A stretch of 64,000 nucleotides of DNA from JAAYEA01 sp012689325 (GTDB taxonomy: Bacteria > Chloroflexota > Anaerolineae > JAAYEA01). A program made the position numbers and the translations under genes. How positions within the stretch are numbered: the stretch's first letter is position 1; each line of letters starts with the position of its first letter. The notes under the pieces were generated by a model. That model was given only the letters and a program-made list of their open reading frames with translations, searched no databases and was not told the origin of the DNA. Below, one piece after another: positions 41,848-50,736 of the stretch. The stretch covers positions 29,569 through 93,568 of the forward strand of contig DAITVZ010000008.1 in the NCBI GenBank assembly GCA_036841525.1. Reading direction: 5' to 3'.

Positions 41848-44800
41848 ATGATCACCGACTATACTTTCACGCTCGACAAGCTGGAACAGCGCGTCGCCGA
41901 GCTGGAGATGTTTATCTGCGCCAAGAACCAGCCCCTGGGGCCTTTCAAGCGGCACGTGGGCGAGGTGGGCGGCGCGGCCAGCCCGGGCCTGGATGATAGC
42001 GCCTGGGAGGATTTCCGCGTGGGACAGTCCTGGGGCGGCGACGCCCGGCGCAACTGGTTCCGCCTCGAGCTGGCCCTTCCCGATTGGTTCGTGCCCGGGC
42101 GGACTTGTTTGCGCCTGATCCCCGGCGGCGACCGCAGCGGCGGGGGCTTGGCCGGGTTCGAGACGCTGGTGTACCTGGACGGCGCGGAGGCGCAGGGCAT
42201 CGATCCCCGCCACTTGGAGCTGCTGCTGCCCGCGAGCTGGCAAGCGGGCGAGACCCATCACCTCGCCATCCATGCCTACTGCGGCACTTACCCCGGCTGG
42301 AAGACCTGGGAGGTGCGCCAGTTGCTGGCTGACTCGCCCGAGATGGACCCCAACCCCGCCTTTCGCGAGCAGGTCTGGCAAAAGGCCGACCTCTGCATCA
42401 TCGACCCCCAGGCCGAGCAGCTCTACTATGACGCCAGCACAGCGCTGGAGGTGATCCGCCTGCTGGAGGTGGACGACTATCGCCGGATCGCCATGACCAA
42501 CGCCCTGGACGACGCCTTCCGCCTGCTGGACTGGCGCGCGCCGGGCAGCCCCGCCTTTCGCGATTCGGTGGCCCAGGCGGCGGATTCGCTGCGCCGCAAC
42601 CTGTACGAGTCCATGGACGCGGGCCAGGCGCCGACGGTGATCGGCACCGGCCACGCGCACATCGACGTGGCCTGGCTCTGGCCGCTGCAAGTGACCCGCG
42701 AAAAGACGGCGCGCACCTTTGCCACCGCCCTGCACCTGATGGAGCAATACCCCGATTACGTCTTTACCCAGAGCCAGACCCAGCTCTACAAGTTTATCAA
42801 GGAAGACCACCCCGCCCTTTACGAGCGGATCAAGCGCAAAGTGGCGGATGGGCAGTGGGCGGCCACCGGCGCCATGTGGGTGGAGGCGGACTGCAACATC
42901 TCGTCGGGCGAGTCGCTGGTGCGCCAGATCCTCTTTGGCAAGCGCTTCTTCCAGCGCGAGATGGGCGTCAACGCCCGCCTCCTCTGGCTGCCGGACGTGT
43001 TCGGCTACTCGGCGGCGCTGCCTCAGATCCTCAAACGCAGCGGCGTGGACTATTTCATGACCACCAAGATCTCCTGGAACCAGTTCAACCGCGTGCCGGT
43101 GGACACCTTTTACTGGCAAGGGATCGACGGCACCGAGGTGCTGACCCACTTCGTCACCACGCCCAGCGACCACTCCTGGTGGGCCACCTATAACGGCCTC
43201 GTCTCGGCGCGAGACATCAAGGCCACGTGGGACCTCTACCAGCAAAAGCGCATCAACGACGAGATCCTCACCTCCTACGGCTATGGCGATGGCGGCGGCG
43301 GCCCCACCAAAGAGATGCTGGAGCGGGCCGAGCGCTTTGCCAACATGCCCGCCATGCCGCGGATCAAGCTGGGCCACCCCGAGGCCTTTTTCGACCGCCT
43401 GGCCCAGCGCGTCGCGGACAAAGCCCCCAAGTGGGTAGGCGAGCTCTACCTGGAATATCACCGCGGCACCTACACCACCCAGGCGCGGAACAAGCGCGCC
43501 AACCGCAAGAGCGAGCTCCTCTACCGCGACGCCGAGCTTTTGGCCGCGGCAGTCACGACGCTGCTGGGCCGCCCCTACCCGCGCCAGGCGCTCAACCAGG
43601 GCTGGGAGTTGATCCTGCTCAACCAGTTCCACGACATCATCCCCGGCTCGTCCATCAACGAGGTCTATCGGGAGAGCTTGCAGCAATACGCCCAATTGCG
43701 CCAGTCCGGCGAGCGCGTGCGCGACGAGGCGCTGGCCGCGCTGGCCGGCGCGGTGAACGCGGCCCAAGGCAGCATCCTCGTTTTTAACAGCGCCTCCTGG
43801 CCGCGCCGCGACCTGGTCCGCGCCGAGCTGCCAGCGGATGCCCCCGCGGCGTTCCAGTTGATCGCGCCCGACGAGACGCCGCTCCCCTACCAGGTCATCG
43901 AGTCGCGCGGGCGGAAAGAGCTGCTCTTCGCCGCCCAGGGCGTCCCGCCGTGCGGCTGGCACGCCTATCGCCTGCAGCCGGTCTCCCAGCCATCCGACGC
44001 CAATAGCCCCCTGCGCGTGACGCCCGGCGAGATCGAGACGCCCTTCTGGCGCATCCGGCTCAACGCGGCAGGGCAGATCACCTCGCTGTGGGACAAACGA
44101 GCTGGCCGTGAGGTGGTCGCCGAGGGCGAGGCCGCCAACCGCTTCCTCGCCTTCGAGGACAAGCCGCTGCGCTTCGACGCCTGGGACATCGACATCTTTT
44201 ACCAGGAGAAGGAATGGGCCGCCGACGACCCCGCCGAGGTCGCGGTGGTGGAGCAAGGGCCGGTGCGCGGCCAGTTGCAGGTGAAGCGGCAGTTCCTGGG
44301 CTCGACGATCACCCAGCGAATCGTGGTGTATGCGAACATGCCGCGCATCGATTTCGAGACCGAGGTGGATTGGCAGGAGCGCCAGACGCTGCTGAAGGTG
44401 GCCTTCCCTGTAGCCGTCCATAGCCCCCGCGCCACCTACGAGATCCAATATGGCAACGTGGAGCGGCCCACCCACTGGAACACGAGCTGGGACTGGGCGC
44501 GCTTTGAGACCTGCGCCCACAAGTGGGCCGACCTCTCCGAGGGCGGCTATGGCGTGAGCCTGCTCAACGACTGCAAGTACGGCCACGACATCCGCGGCCA
44601 CACCATGCGGCTGACCCTGCTCAAGTCGCCGCTGCTGCCCGACCCCAAGGCCGACGCCGGGCACCACGAGTTCACCTATAGCCTCTACCCGCACCAGGGC
44701 GATTGGCGGCAGGGGACCATCCCCACGGCCTACGAGCTGAACGTGCCGCTGCTGGCCGCCGCCAAGGGCAGCGCGGGAGGGAGCCTGCCCGCCAGCCATG

Positions 44801-45060
44801 CGCTGGTGCAGGTGGAGGGCGAGGGGGTCATCGTCGAGGCGGTCAAGATGGCCGAGGACAGCGACGAGCTGGTGGTGCGCGCTTACGAATGCCACAACCA
44901 CCGCGGCCCGGTGGCGTTGCGCTTCGGCCTGCCCGTCCACGAAGCCTGGGAATGCAACCTGCTCGAAGAGGGGCGCGCGCCGGTGAGCGTGGCGGATAAC
45001 GCGCTGCGCTTTGACATCGCCCCCTACGAGATCCGCACCTTTATCCTGCGCGCCGGATAA
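41848..45060 (+). CDS. GH38 alpha-mannosidase
   Basis: 1070 residues, AAGGAGGAT ribosome site. A beta-rich N-terminal domain (~1-245) is followed by the GH38 catalytic domain. This has the zinc motif 'GHAHIDVAWLWP', the nucleophile Asp in 'WLPDVFGYSAALPQ' and a zinc His in 'LNQFHDIIPGS'. A three-helix region and large beta domains follow to the end. It hydrolyses alpha-mannosides from glycans; linkage cannot be read. No signal peptide, so cytoplasmic. Own promoter and strong terminator. Confidence 0.95.
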   Translation: MITDYTFTLDKLEQRVAELEMFICAKNQPLGPFKRHVGEVGGAASPGLDDSAWEDFRVGQSWGGDARRNWFRLELALPDWFVPGRTCLRLIPGGDRSGGGLAGFETLVYLDGAEAQGIDPRHLELLLPASWQAGETHHLAIHAYCGTYPGWKTWEVRQLLADSPEMDPNPAFREQVWQKADLCIIDPQAEQLYYDASTALEVIRLLEVDDYRRIAMTNALDDAFRLLDWRAPGSPAFRDSVAQAADSLRRNLYESMDAGQAPTVIGTGHAHIDVAWLWPLQVTREKTARTFATALHLMEQYPDYVFTQSQTQLYKFIKEDHPALYERIKRKVADGQWAATGAMWVEADCNISSGESLVRQILFGKRFFQREMGVNARLLWLPDVFGYSAALPQILKRSGVDYFMTTKISWNQFNRVPVDTFYWQGIDGTEVLTHFVTTPSDHSWWATYNGLVSARDIKATWDLYQQKRINDEILTSYGYGDGGGGPTKEMLERAERFANMPAMPRIKLGHPEAFFDRLAQRVADKAPKWVGELYLEYHRGTYTTQARNKRANRKSELLYRDAELLAAAVTTLLGRPYPRQALNQGWELILLNQFHDIIPGSSINEVYRESLQQYAQLRQSGERVRDEALAALAGAVNAAQGSILVFNSASWPRRDLVRAELPADAPAAFQLIAPDETPLPYQVIESRGRKELLFAAQGVPPCGWHAYRLQPVSQPSDANSPLRVTPGEIETPFWRIRLNAAGQITSLWDKRAGREVVAEGEAANRFLAFEDKPLRFDAWDIDIFYQEKEWAADDPAEVAVVEQGPVRGQLQVKRQFLGSTITQRIVVYANMPRIDFETEVDWQERQTLLKVAFPVAVHSPRATYEIQYGNVERPTHWNTSWDWARFETCAHKWADLSEGGYGVSLLNDCKYGHDIRGHTMRLTLLKSPLLPDPKADAGHHEFTYSLYPHQGDWRQGTIPTAYELNVPLLAAAKGSAGGSLPASHALVQVEGEGVIVEAVKMAEDSDELVVRAYECHNHRGPVALRFGLPVHEAWECNLLEEGRAPVSVADNALRFDIAPYEIRTFILRAG

Positions 45061-45075
45061 GGCGAGGCAAAACAT

Positions 45076-45104
45076 AAAGCGGGGGCTCCGAAGGCCCCCG
45101 CTTT
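45076..45104 (+). terminator. Terminator of the alpha-mannosidase gene
   Basis: Perfect 11-bp stem (AAAGCGGGGGC/GCCCCCGCTTT), 7-base loop, beginning 15 bases after the stop; symmetrical A/T ends. Confidence 0.8.
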
Positions 45105-45146
45105 GACGTTCAGCGATTCCGTGACTTTTTCGTCAGTTTGGCTGCG

Positions 45147-45152
45147 TATAAT
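45147..45152 (+). promoter_or_regulatory. -10 box of the putative non-coding RNA
   Basis: Perfect TATAAT in a GCG-TATAATG context like other promoters in the window. The -35 region is T-rich but poor (ACTTTT/CTTTTT at 16-17 bases). Confidence 0.5.
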
Positions 45153-45158
45153 GCATTG

Positions 45159-45312
45159 CAGTGTGGTCCAAGCGACCCGATTATAGCCTTGCTCCTCGGC
45201 ATGAGGGGGCTGCTGAGCACTCCGGCAGCGCATGTCAGGGAGCAAGGCGCTTCATTATCACATACCTTTCGGTGTTGGCCTCCCCGATCCTCGATCCGGG
45301 AGGCCCTTGCTT
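45159..45312 (+). ncRNA. Putative structured non-coding RNA, unassigned
   Basis: The 250-base gap between convergent genes contains a -10 TATAAT, then a long irregular hairpin, then a terminator. The main stem is a perfect 10-bp GCCTTGCTCC/GGAGCAAGGC (45186-45195 with 45239-45248). Inside are 5-bp GCATG/CATGT and ~7-bp GCTGCTG/CGGCAGC stems. Outside, AAGC/GCTT and GTGTG/CACAT can add base pairs around an asymmetric bubble (GACCCGATTATA on the 5' side). The shape is reminiscent of 6S-type RNAs, but no conserved 6S or SRP sequence is seen. AGCAAGG (45241-45247) can alternatively pair with CCTTGCT near 45305-45311. The 5' end is inferred from the promoter. Confidence 0.45.
45277..45305. terminator. 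Terminator of the putative RNA, also positioned for the lysK operon
   Basis: GGCCTCCC/GGGAGGCC outer stem with inner GATC/GATC pairs after one C-C mismatch and a 3-base loop. CTTGCTTTC follows on +; less U on the minus side. Confidence 0.65.
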
Positions 45313-46893
45313 TCAGCTCCCGCTCGGTTCCTCTTGACAGCGCTGCGCGATCAGGTCGGCGACCTTGTCCTTCCCCACCAGCATGGTAAAGGCCCCAAAG
45401 CGCGGGCCGCGGTCCTGCCCCAAGACCACCTCGTAGAACAGCCGGAAGAAATCCGCCGCCGGCACGTCGTTCTCCCTGGCGATATCGAAGGGGATGGCCT
45501 GCAGCTCGTCCTCGCTCTGCCCATCGTACTCGATCACCCGATCGCGCAGGTCCAGCAGCCAGCGCCGCTCCTCTTCCGCCGGCTTCCGGTAGGTCTTGGT
45601 GGGCAGGATAAAGTCGCGGTAATAGTTCAGCGCCTTGTCCACTAGGTCGCGAATGATCTCCGGGTAGCCCGCGGCCTTGGGGTCGTAACGCTCCAGGTAC
45701 TCGATCACCAGGTCCGCCGAGTCGGTGGCCAACGCAGAAAGCAGGTTGTTGACGGTGGTATAGTCGATCCCCGCGCCATAGGCGGGCACGCCCTGGCCCC
45801 GGTTATAGATGTGCCAGGCCGGCGAGTCGGGCGCCTGCTCCGGGTCCAGCGCGGGATAGCGGCGCAATTCGCCCAAATAGTCGTCCACGCACTTGGGCAC
45901 GATCTCCCAATAGAGGCGCTTGGCCTTGGTGGGGCTCTGCATCAAATAGTACAGCAGCGACTCGATGGGCGCATAGGTCGTCCAGGCGTCCACGGTCAAC
46001 CCCTTGCCCACGCTCTTGGAGATCTTGCGGCCCTCCTGGTCCAGGAACATCTCGTAGACCATGCCGATGGGCGGGCGCTTGCCCATCACGCCGATGATCC
46101 GGCTGGAGAGCCTGGCGGACTCGATGAGGTCCTTGCCGTACATCTCGTAGGCGATGTCATAGGTGTACCAGCGCAGCGCCCAGTCCACCTTCCAGCCGAC
46201 CTTGACCTTGCCATTAAAGATCGAGGTGCGCGCCTGGTGCCCGCAGCCCATGACGCCATGCACCTCGCCATCGCAAGCGTACTCGAGCGTGTTGTCCTCG
46301 GGGTGATATTCCGTCACCCGCGTGGTATAAACCCTGCCGCAGTTTTCGCAGATGGGAAAGAAGGGGAACCAGTCCTCTTGGTTCTCCTCGCTAAGCGTCG
46401 GCACGATCAGGGCGCGCACCTGCTCCGCCTTGGCGAGCAGGATAGACAGCCCCTCGTTGAAGTCGCCCCGCGCATAGGCCTCCTGCGAGCTTTGGAACGT
46501 AAAGTCGAACCCGTAGGTGTTCAGGAACTCGATCAGCTTGGCGTTCATGTGGGCGGAATAGCTGGCGCAGCAGCCAAAGGGATCAGGGATGTGGCAAAGC
46601 GGCTTGCCGATATGCTCGGCCAGCATCTCCCGGTTGGGCACGTTGAGCGGCACCTTGCGCAGCCCGTCCATGTCGTCGCTAAAGGCGATGAGCTGCGTGG
46701 GACGTTGAGCGAGCGTTTCGAAGGCGTGGCGCACCCAGGTGGTCCGCGCCACCTCGGCAAAGGTGCCGATGTGCGGCAGACCGCTCGGCCCAAAGCCGGT
46801 TTGGAAGCGGACGGGCTTGGCGGGATCCAGGTCCTGCGCCCGGCGAATCAGCTTGTCCGCCTCGGCAAAGGGCCACGATCGGTAATTCGGCAT
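45313..46893 (-). CDS. lysK: Class I lysyl-tRNA synthetase
   Basis: 526 residues. This is the archaeal-type class I enzyme, not the common class II LysS. HIGH motif 'GLPHIGTFAEV', KMSKS-like 'RKISKSVG', and a zinc-type Cys region 'ICENCGRVY'. It charges tRNA-Lys with lysine. Last gene of an operon with a GHMP kinase (41-base gap) and an aminotransferase. Whether the genome also has class II LysS cannot be told here. Confidence 0.95.
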   Translation of the reverse strand: MPNYRSWPFAEADKLIRRAQDLDPAKPVRFQTGFGPSGLPHIGTFAEVARTTWVRHAFETLAQRPTQLIAFSDDMDGLRKVPLNVPNREMLAEHIGKPLCHIPDPFGCCASYSAHMNAKLIEFLNTYGFDFTFQSSQEAYARGDFNEGLSILLAKAEQVRALIVPTLSEENQEDWFPFFPICENCGRVYTTRVTEYHPEDNTLEYACDGEVHGVMGCGHQARTSIFNGKVKVGWKVDWALRWYTYDIAYEMYGKDLIESARLSSRIIGVMGKRPPIGMVYEMFLDQEGRKISKSVGKGLTVDAWTTYAPIESLLYYLMQSPTKAKRLYWEIVPKCVDDYLGELRRYPALDPEQAPDSPAWHIYNRGQGVPAYGAGIDYTTVNNLLSALATDSADLVIEYLERYDPKAAGYPEIIRDLVDKALNYYRDFILPTKTYRKPAEEERRWLLDLRDRVIEYDGQSEDELQAIPFDIARENDVPAADFFRLFYEVVLGQDRGPRFGAFTMLVGKDKVADLIAQRCQEEPSGS

Positions 46894-46933
46894 GATCAGT
46901 CTCCTTATGGGTTCTGGGAGCGCTGCGCGCTGC

Positions 46934-47974
46934 TCACTTGGGCTTGGGTGCGTTCATGGGATGCGGGCCCAGCTCGGGGTACTCGATGACCCGCGGCTTG
47001 AGGATGGGCACGCCGATCTTGGCATACGCCTCTTCCAGGTCGCGGTACATCGCCTCATCGCGGTAGATGCCGATCACCGCGCCGCCGGAGCCGCAAAAGT
47101 GACAAGCCGCCCCCGCCCGTCGCGCCACGTTGACCAGCCGCCGGTGCAGGGGGTTAATCCCCATGATCTGGGCGCGCAGGTCGAAATTGGCGTCCACGAG
47201 GCGATACATCTCGGCGAGATCGCCCCCTTCCAGGGCCTGGCGGAACTGGCGCGCGTTGCCGGCGATGATGCTCAGCGTATCCACCACCACCGCCTCGCCC
47301 TTCTGAAACCGCTCGCGCAGAGGATTGTGCACCACTTCGGTCCCTTCCGAGGAGGTGGCGTCATAGGCGATGAACAGCGGCGGCAAGAGCTTGAGGTCCA
47401 GGTTCTCGTACTGTCCAAAGCCGCGCCGCATATGCTCTTCGCCGAAATCCATATAGACCAGCCCGCCATAAACCTGGGCCACGCGATCCTGCAGCCCCGC
47501 CCCGATCTTGAGCTCGTCCGACTCGGCGCTGAGGATCAGGTTGGGCAGGATCTGCTTGGGGATGGTCACGCCATAGTAGCGCATCAGCGCGCGCATCGCC
47601 GAGGTCACGATGGCGCTGGAGCCAGCCAGCCCGACCCGGGAAGGGATATCGGTATCGTACGCGATGGTAAAGTTCTTTTGCTCCAGCTCGATGCCCAGGC
47701 GCTGGCAATAGTCGCAAAAGACCTTGATCGCTGCCTTGATCAGGCGCACGCCGCCATAATAGCCATCGTTCTGCACGTTGTGGACCAGGTCGTCCAGGCT
47801 TTCAAAGGTGGCGCGGTCGCGCTGCGACGGGCGGATGTCCAGCTCGGGCGACTCCCAAAGCCGGACCGTGGCGCAAAAGGCGTCAAAGGTCAGCGAGATG
47901 GTGACCCCTCCAAAGCCGTCGGAGGGGTTGCCGATCAGCCCCGCTCGCGCCGGCGTGCGCACTTCGATGATCAT
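46934..47974 (-). CDS. GHMP-family sugar kinase, possibly glucuronokinase-like
   Basis: 346 residues. GHMP fold: 'VRTPARAGLIGNPSDGFGG' at the N-terminus, the ATP-binding 'PSRVGLAGSSAIVTSAMRAL' (motif P-x-x-x-G-L-x-S-S-A), and a C-terminal 'CHFCGSGGAVIGIY' (motif 3). The N-terminal 'NPSDGFGG' recalls plant glucuronokinases, so a uronate or sugar 1-kinase is my best guess. It lies between an aminotransferase and LysRS, which does not clarify the substrate. Confidence 0.85.
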   Translation of the reverse strand: MIIEVRTPARAGLIGNPSDGFGGVTISLTFDAFCATVRLWESPELDIRPSQRDRATFESLDDLVHNVQNDGYYGGVRLIKAAIKVFCDYCQRLGIELEQKNFTIAYDTDIPSRVGLAGSSAIVTSAMRALMRYYGVTIPKQILPNLILSAESDELKIGAGLQDRVAQVYGGLVYMDFGEEHMRRGFGQYENLDLKLLPPLFIAYDATSSEGTEVVHNPLRERFQKGEAVVVDTLSIIAGNARQFRQALEGGDLAEMYRLVDANFDLRAQIMGINPLHRRLVNVARRAGAACHFCGSGGAVIGIYRDEAMYRDLEEAYAKIGVPILKPRVIEYPELGPHPMNAPKPK

Positions 47975-48010
47975 GGCCTCGCGCTCCCCTTCAATCTCCC
48001 CGACTCGAGC

Positions 48011-49405
48011 TCAGGCGGCTTGCTGGACGCTCTCTTCCAACAGGTCCAGCGCCACCGATAGCTGTTCCCACGTGATGACCAGCGGCGGCGACATCTTGAT
48101 CACGTTATGGTAGGTCCCGCCCAGGTTGGTCGCCATCACGCCGCGCTGCAGAGCGTTCGCCACCGCTCGGGCCGCCTGCGCAGCGGCGGGCTTTTTGGTG
48201 CGGCGATCCTCCACCAACTCGATCCCGGCCATGCTGCCCAGGATGCGGACGTCGCCGATCAGGGCGCAGCGTCGCTGCATCTGGTCCAGGCGCTCCCGGA
48301 AACGCCCCTCCATCTCGGCGGCGCGAGCCACCAGCCCCCGCTCCGTGATCTCGGCCAGGGAGGCGAGGGCCGCCGCGCAGCCCACGGGGTTGCCCAGGAA
48401 GGTGCTGGTATGCTGCAACGGCTTCCAGGCCGCCGCGATCTCGGGGGTGGTGATCATGGCCGAGATGGGAAAGCCGCTAGCCAGCCCCTTGGCCACCGTC
48501 AAGATGTCCGGCACGACCCCCGCATGCTCCACGGCGAACAGGCGGCCCGTGCGCCCGCAGCCCGTGATGATCTCGTCGGCGATAAGCAGGATGCCGTGGT
48601 CGTCGCAGATGCGACGCAGCTTGGCCAGAAAGCTCGGCGGCGGCACGATCCAGCCGCCATGCCCCTGCACCGGCTCCACCACCAGGGCAGCGATATCCGC
48701 GACGCCGGAATCGGGCATCTCGATGACGTGCCGCACGTAATCGGCGCAAAAGGTGTCGCAGGCAGGGTATTCACGCCCAAAGGCGCAGCGATAGCAATAG
48801 GCATAGGGCAGGTGGACGACCCCACCCAATTCGCCCTGGAACGGCGCGCGGTAATAGTTCTGCGAGGTGGCGGCCAGCGCCCCGATGGTCTTGCCATGAA
48901 AGCCGCCCTGGAAGGCGATCACCATGCTGCGGCCCGTGTGCAGCCGCGCCGTCTTGAGCGCCACCTCGATGGCCTCCGCCCCCGTATTGGCGAGGTGCGA
49001 GACAGAGAGGTTGCCGGGGGCCAACTCGGCCAGGCGCTGGGCCAGCCGGGCCCGCAGCGGGTTGGGGTTGGAGGCGCCCTGGCTGTGCATCATGACGGCG
49101 GCCTGCTCGCTCAGCGCGGCCACGATCCGGGGATTAGAGTGCCCCGCCACCGCCACGCAGAAACCGGCGGTGAGGTCCACGTACAGGTTGCCATCCACAT
49201 CGAGGATGTTGGCGTCTCGCGTGCGCTCCCAAAAGACGGGGACCTGGCCGCGCGCCAGGGTCGAGGCGGTGGGCGCTTCGTGCCGCTCCAGCAGCGTCGC
49301 CAGCTCGCGGGAGCGCGGGCCGGGCGCCTCGGTGCGCATGTGGGGCAAGAGCGCGCCGAACCCGGCGGGCGGCTCTGGGGATAGCCGAGCACTTGGTTCC
49401 GGCAT
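48011..49405 (-). CDS. Class III aminotransferase (4-aminobutyrate/ornithine type)
   Basis: 464 residues; ATG 49405 has AGGAGGA upstream, and longer frames overlap the promoter. PLP class III features: 'ANTGAEAIEVALKTAR', 'FHGKTIGALA', 'LLIADEIITGCGRTG' (Asp) and Schiff-base Lys in 'ILTVAKGLASGFP'. The Cys-containing insert 'YCYRCAFGREYPACD' is typical of one GabT-like subgroup. Amino donor unknown. First gene of the operon with GHMP kinase and lysK, divergent from an M20 peptidase. Confidence 0.9.
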   Translation of the reverse strand: MPEPSARLSPEPPAGFGALLPHMRTEAPGPRSRELATLLERHEAPTASTLARGQVPVFWERTRDANILDVDGNLYVDLTAGFCVAVAGHSNPRIVAALSEQAAVMMHSQGASNPNPLRARLAQRLAELAPGNLSVSHLANTGAEAIEVALKTARLHTGRSMVIAFQGGFHGKTIGALAATSQNYYRAPFQGELGGVVHLPYAYCYRCAFGREYPACDTFCADYVRHVIEMPDSGVADIAALVVEPVQGHGGWIVPPPSFLAKLRRICDDHGILLIADEIITGCGRTGRLFAVEHAGVVPDILTVAKGLASGFPISAMITTPEIAAAWKPLQHTSTFLGNPVGCAAALASLAEITERGLVARAAEMEGRFRERLDQMQRRCALIGDVRILGSMAGIELVEDRRTKKPAAAQAARAVANALQRGVMATNLGGTYHNVIKMSPPLVITWEQLSVALDLLEESVQQAA

Positions 49406-49443
49406 GGGCAGCGTCCTCCTGTTGGCTTGGCCGACGGATAGCT

Positions 49444-49472
49444 TTGACCTCCGGGGCATTTTATGCTAGAAT
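49444..49472 (+). promoter_or_regulatory. Promoter of the M20 peptidase gene
   Basis: -35 TTGACC (49444-49449), 17-base spacer, -10 TAGAAT (49467-49472). Interleaved with the divergent minus-strand promoter. Confidence 0.65.
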
Positions 49473-49486
49473 GCGCTTTCGGTCAA
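49458..49486 (-). promoter_or_regulatory. Promoter of the aminotransferase/GHMP/lysK operon
   Basis: Minus strand -35 TTGACC (49486-49481), 17-base spacer, -10 TAAAAT (49463-49458). The two divergent -10 boxes are only three bases apart. Confidence 0.65.
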
Positions 49487-49521
49487 GCGATGATCCGGCG
49501 ATCAGGCGCGAGGAGGGGGTC

Positions 49522-50703
49522 ATGCAACTCGGCGAGCTCTTGGGGCGCATCAGCGCGCAGCGCTTGCAGGATTTGGCGCTAAGCCTGGTCCAGATCCCCA
49601 GCCCCACCGGCGATTCGGTCCAGGTCACCGAGCATTACGCCGACTATTTGCGGCGGATTGGGCTGGAAGTGGAACTGCGCTACGACGTCGCCGACCGCTT
49701 TCCCAAGAGCCCCAGCCTTGCCGCGCGGCTCCGCGGCGGGCCCGGACCCACCCTCCAACTGGATGGGCATCTGGACACGATCCCAGCCGAGCACGCGGCG
49801 CCCTATTGCCGCGATGGCATTATCCACGGGCGCGGTGCCACGGACATGAAGAGCGGGCTGACCGCCATGGCCGAGGCGGCCCGGGTGCTGATGGAATCGG
49901 GCGCCCGCCTGAAGGGTAACCTGCTGCTGACGGCGCATGGCCTGCACGAGGCGCCCACGGGGCGCGGCGAGGGGCTTTCGGCGCTGGTGGCCCACGGCAT
50001 CCACGGCGACATGGCCATCGTCACCGAGGGGCGCATCCGCGAGCTGGAAGTCGTGGGGCTGGGCCAAAGCACCTTCGAAATCGTCATCCGGCGCGAGGGC
50101 GAGGTGGTCCACGAGCTGCAAGCCCCTCCTGGCGCGCCGCACCCCATCTTGGTGGGGCACGAGCTGGTGGGGCGCCTGCTGGAACGGAACGCCGAGCTGG
50201 CGCGCGTGGACATCCCCCTGACGGGGCCGGAAAGCATTTTCATCGGCATTTTCGAGGGCGGCGACTTTTACAACCGGTTGCCCACCACCTGCCGGATCAT
50301 GGGCACGCGCCGCTACGCGCCGGAGAAAAGCCACCGCGACATCCAGCGCGAGTTCGAGGAACTGGTGGACGAGATGGCGCGCAAGCACCACGTGGCCATC
50401 TCGCTGGATTTGCGCAAGACCCGCGAGGGGTACCGCATGGGCGAGGACAACCTGGCCCGGCGCGTCCTGCAGGCCGCGGCCAAGGATGTCTTGGGCCAGC
50501 CGTTGGTGGAGGTAGGGCAGCGCAGCGTGGGCGACGTCTCCATCCTCACCCGCGAGGCCGGGATTCCGGCCGGGTACTTGGGCGTGGGGCACGGCGCGCA
50601 TTCCAGCAACGAGCACGTCTCGGTGGACGAGCTTGTCCTGTTGACGCGGATGCTTCTGGCGGCCATCTGCCACTACCCGGGGTTGGCCGAGGCGGGCAAT
50701 TGA
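49522..50703 (+). CDS. M20-family peptidase/deacylase
   Basis: 393 residues; ATG 49522 follows GAGGAGGGGG. Metal and catalytic motifs: 'LDGHLDTIPAEH', 'GRGATDMKSGLTAMAEA', 'TAHGLHEAP', and a C-terminal 'GHGAHSSNEHVSVDEL' with the metal His. Family members hydrolyse peptides or N-acyl/N-succinyl amino acids. Its divergent position to an aminotransferase suggests amino-acid breakdown, but the substrate is unknown. Confidence 0.92.
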   Translation: MQLGELLGRISAQRLQDLALSLVQIPSPTGDSVQVTEHYADYLRRIGLEVELRYDVADRFPKSPSLAARLRGGPGPTLQLDGHLDTIPAEHAAPYCRDGIIHGRGATDMKSGLTAMAEAARVLMESGARLKGNLLLTAHGLHEAPTGRGEGLSALVAHGIHGDMAIVTEGRIRELEVVGLGQSTFEIVIRREGEVVHELQAPPGAPHPILVGHELVGRLLERNAELARVDIPLTGPESIFIGIFEGGDFYNRLPTTCRIMGTRRYAPEKSHRDIQREFEELVDEMARKHHVAISLDLRKTREGYRMGEDNLARRVLQAAAKDVLGQPLVEVGQRSVGDVSILTREAGIPAGYLGVGHGAHSSNEHVSVDELVLLTRMLLAAICHYPGLAEAGN

Positions 50704-50736
50704 CGATCATGTCTGTGACGGTCGAGTGAGAGATCT

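Noticed and set aside
41671..45075. 1134-codon minus-strand open frame opposite the alpha-mannosidase
   Set aside because: Shadow of a long GC-rich gene; low-complexity composition and no ribosome site.
45159..45312. Identity as SRP (4.5S) RNA
   Set aside because: The conserved apical sequence around GGTCAGG...GGAAGG...AAGCAGC is not present, despite a loosely similar GTCAGG-x-AGCAAGG stretch.
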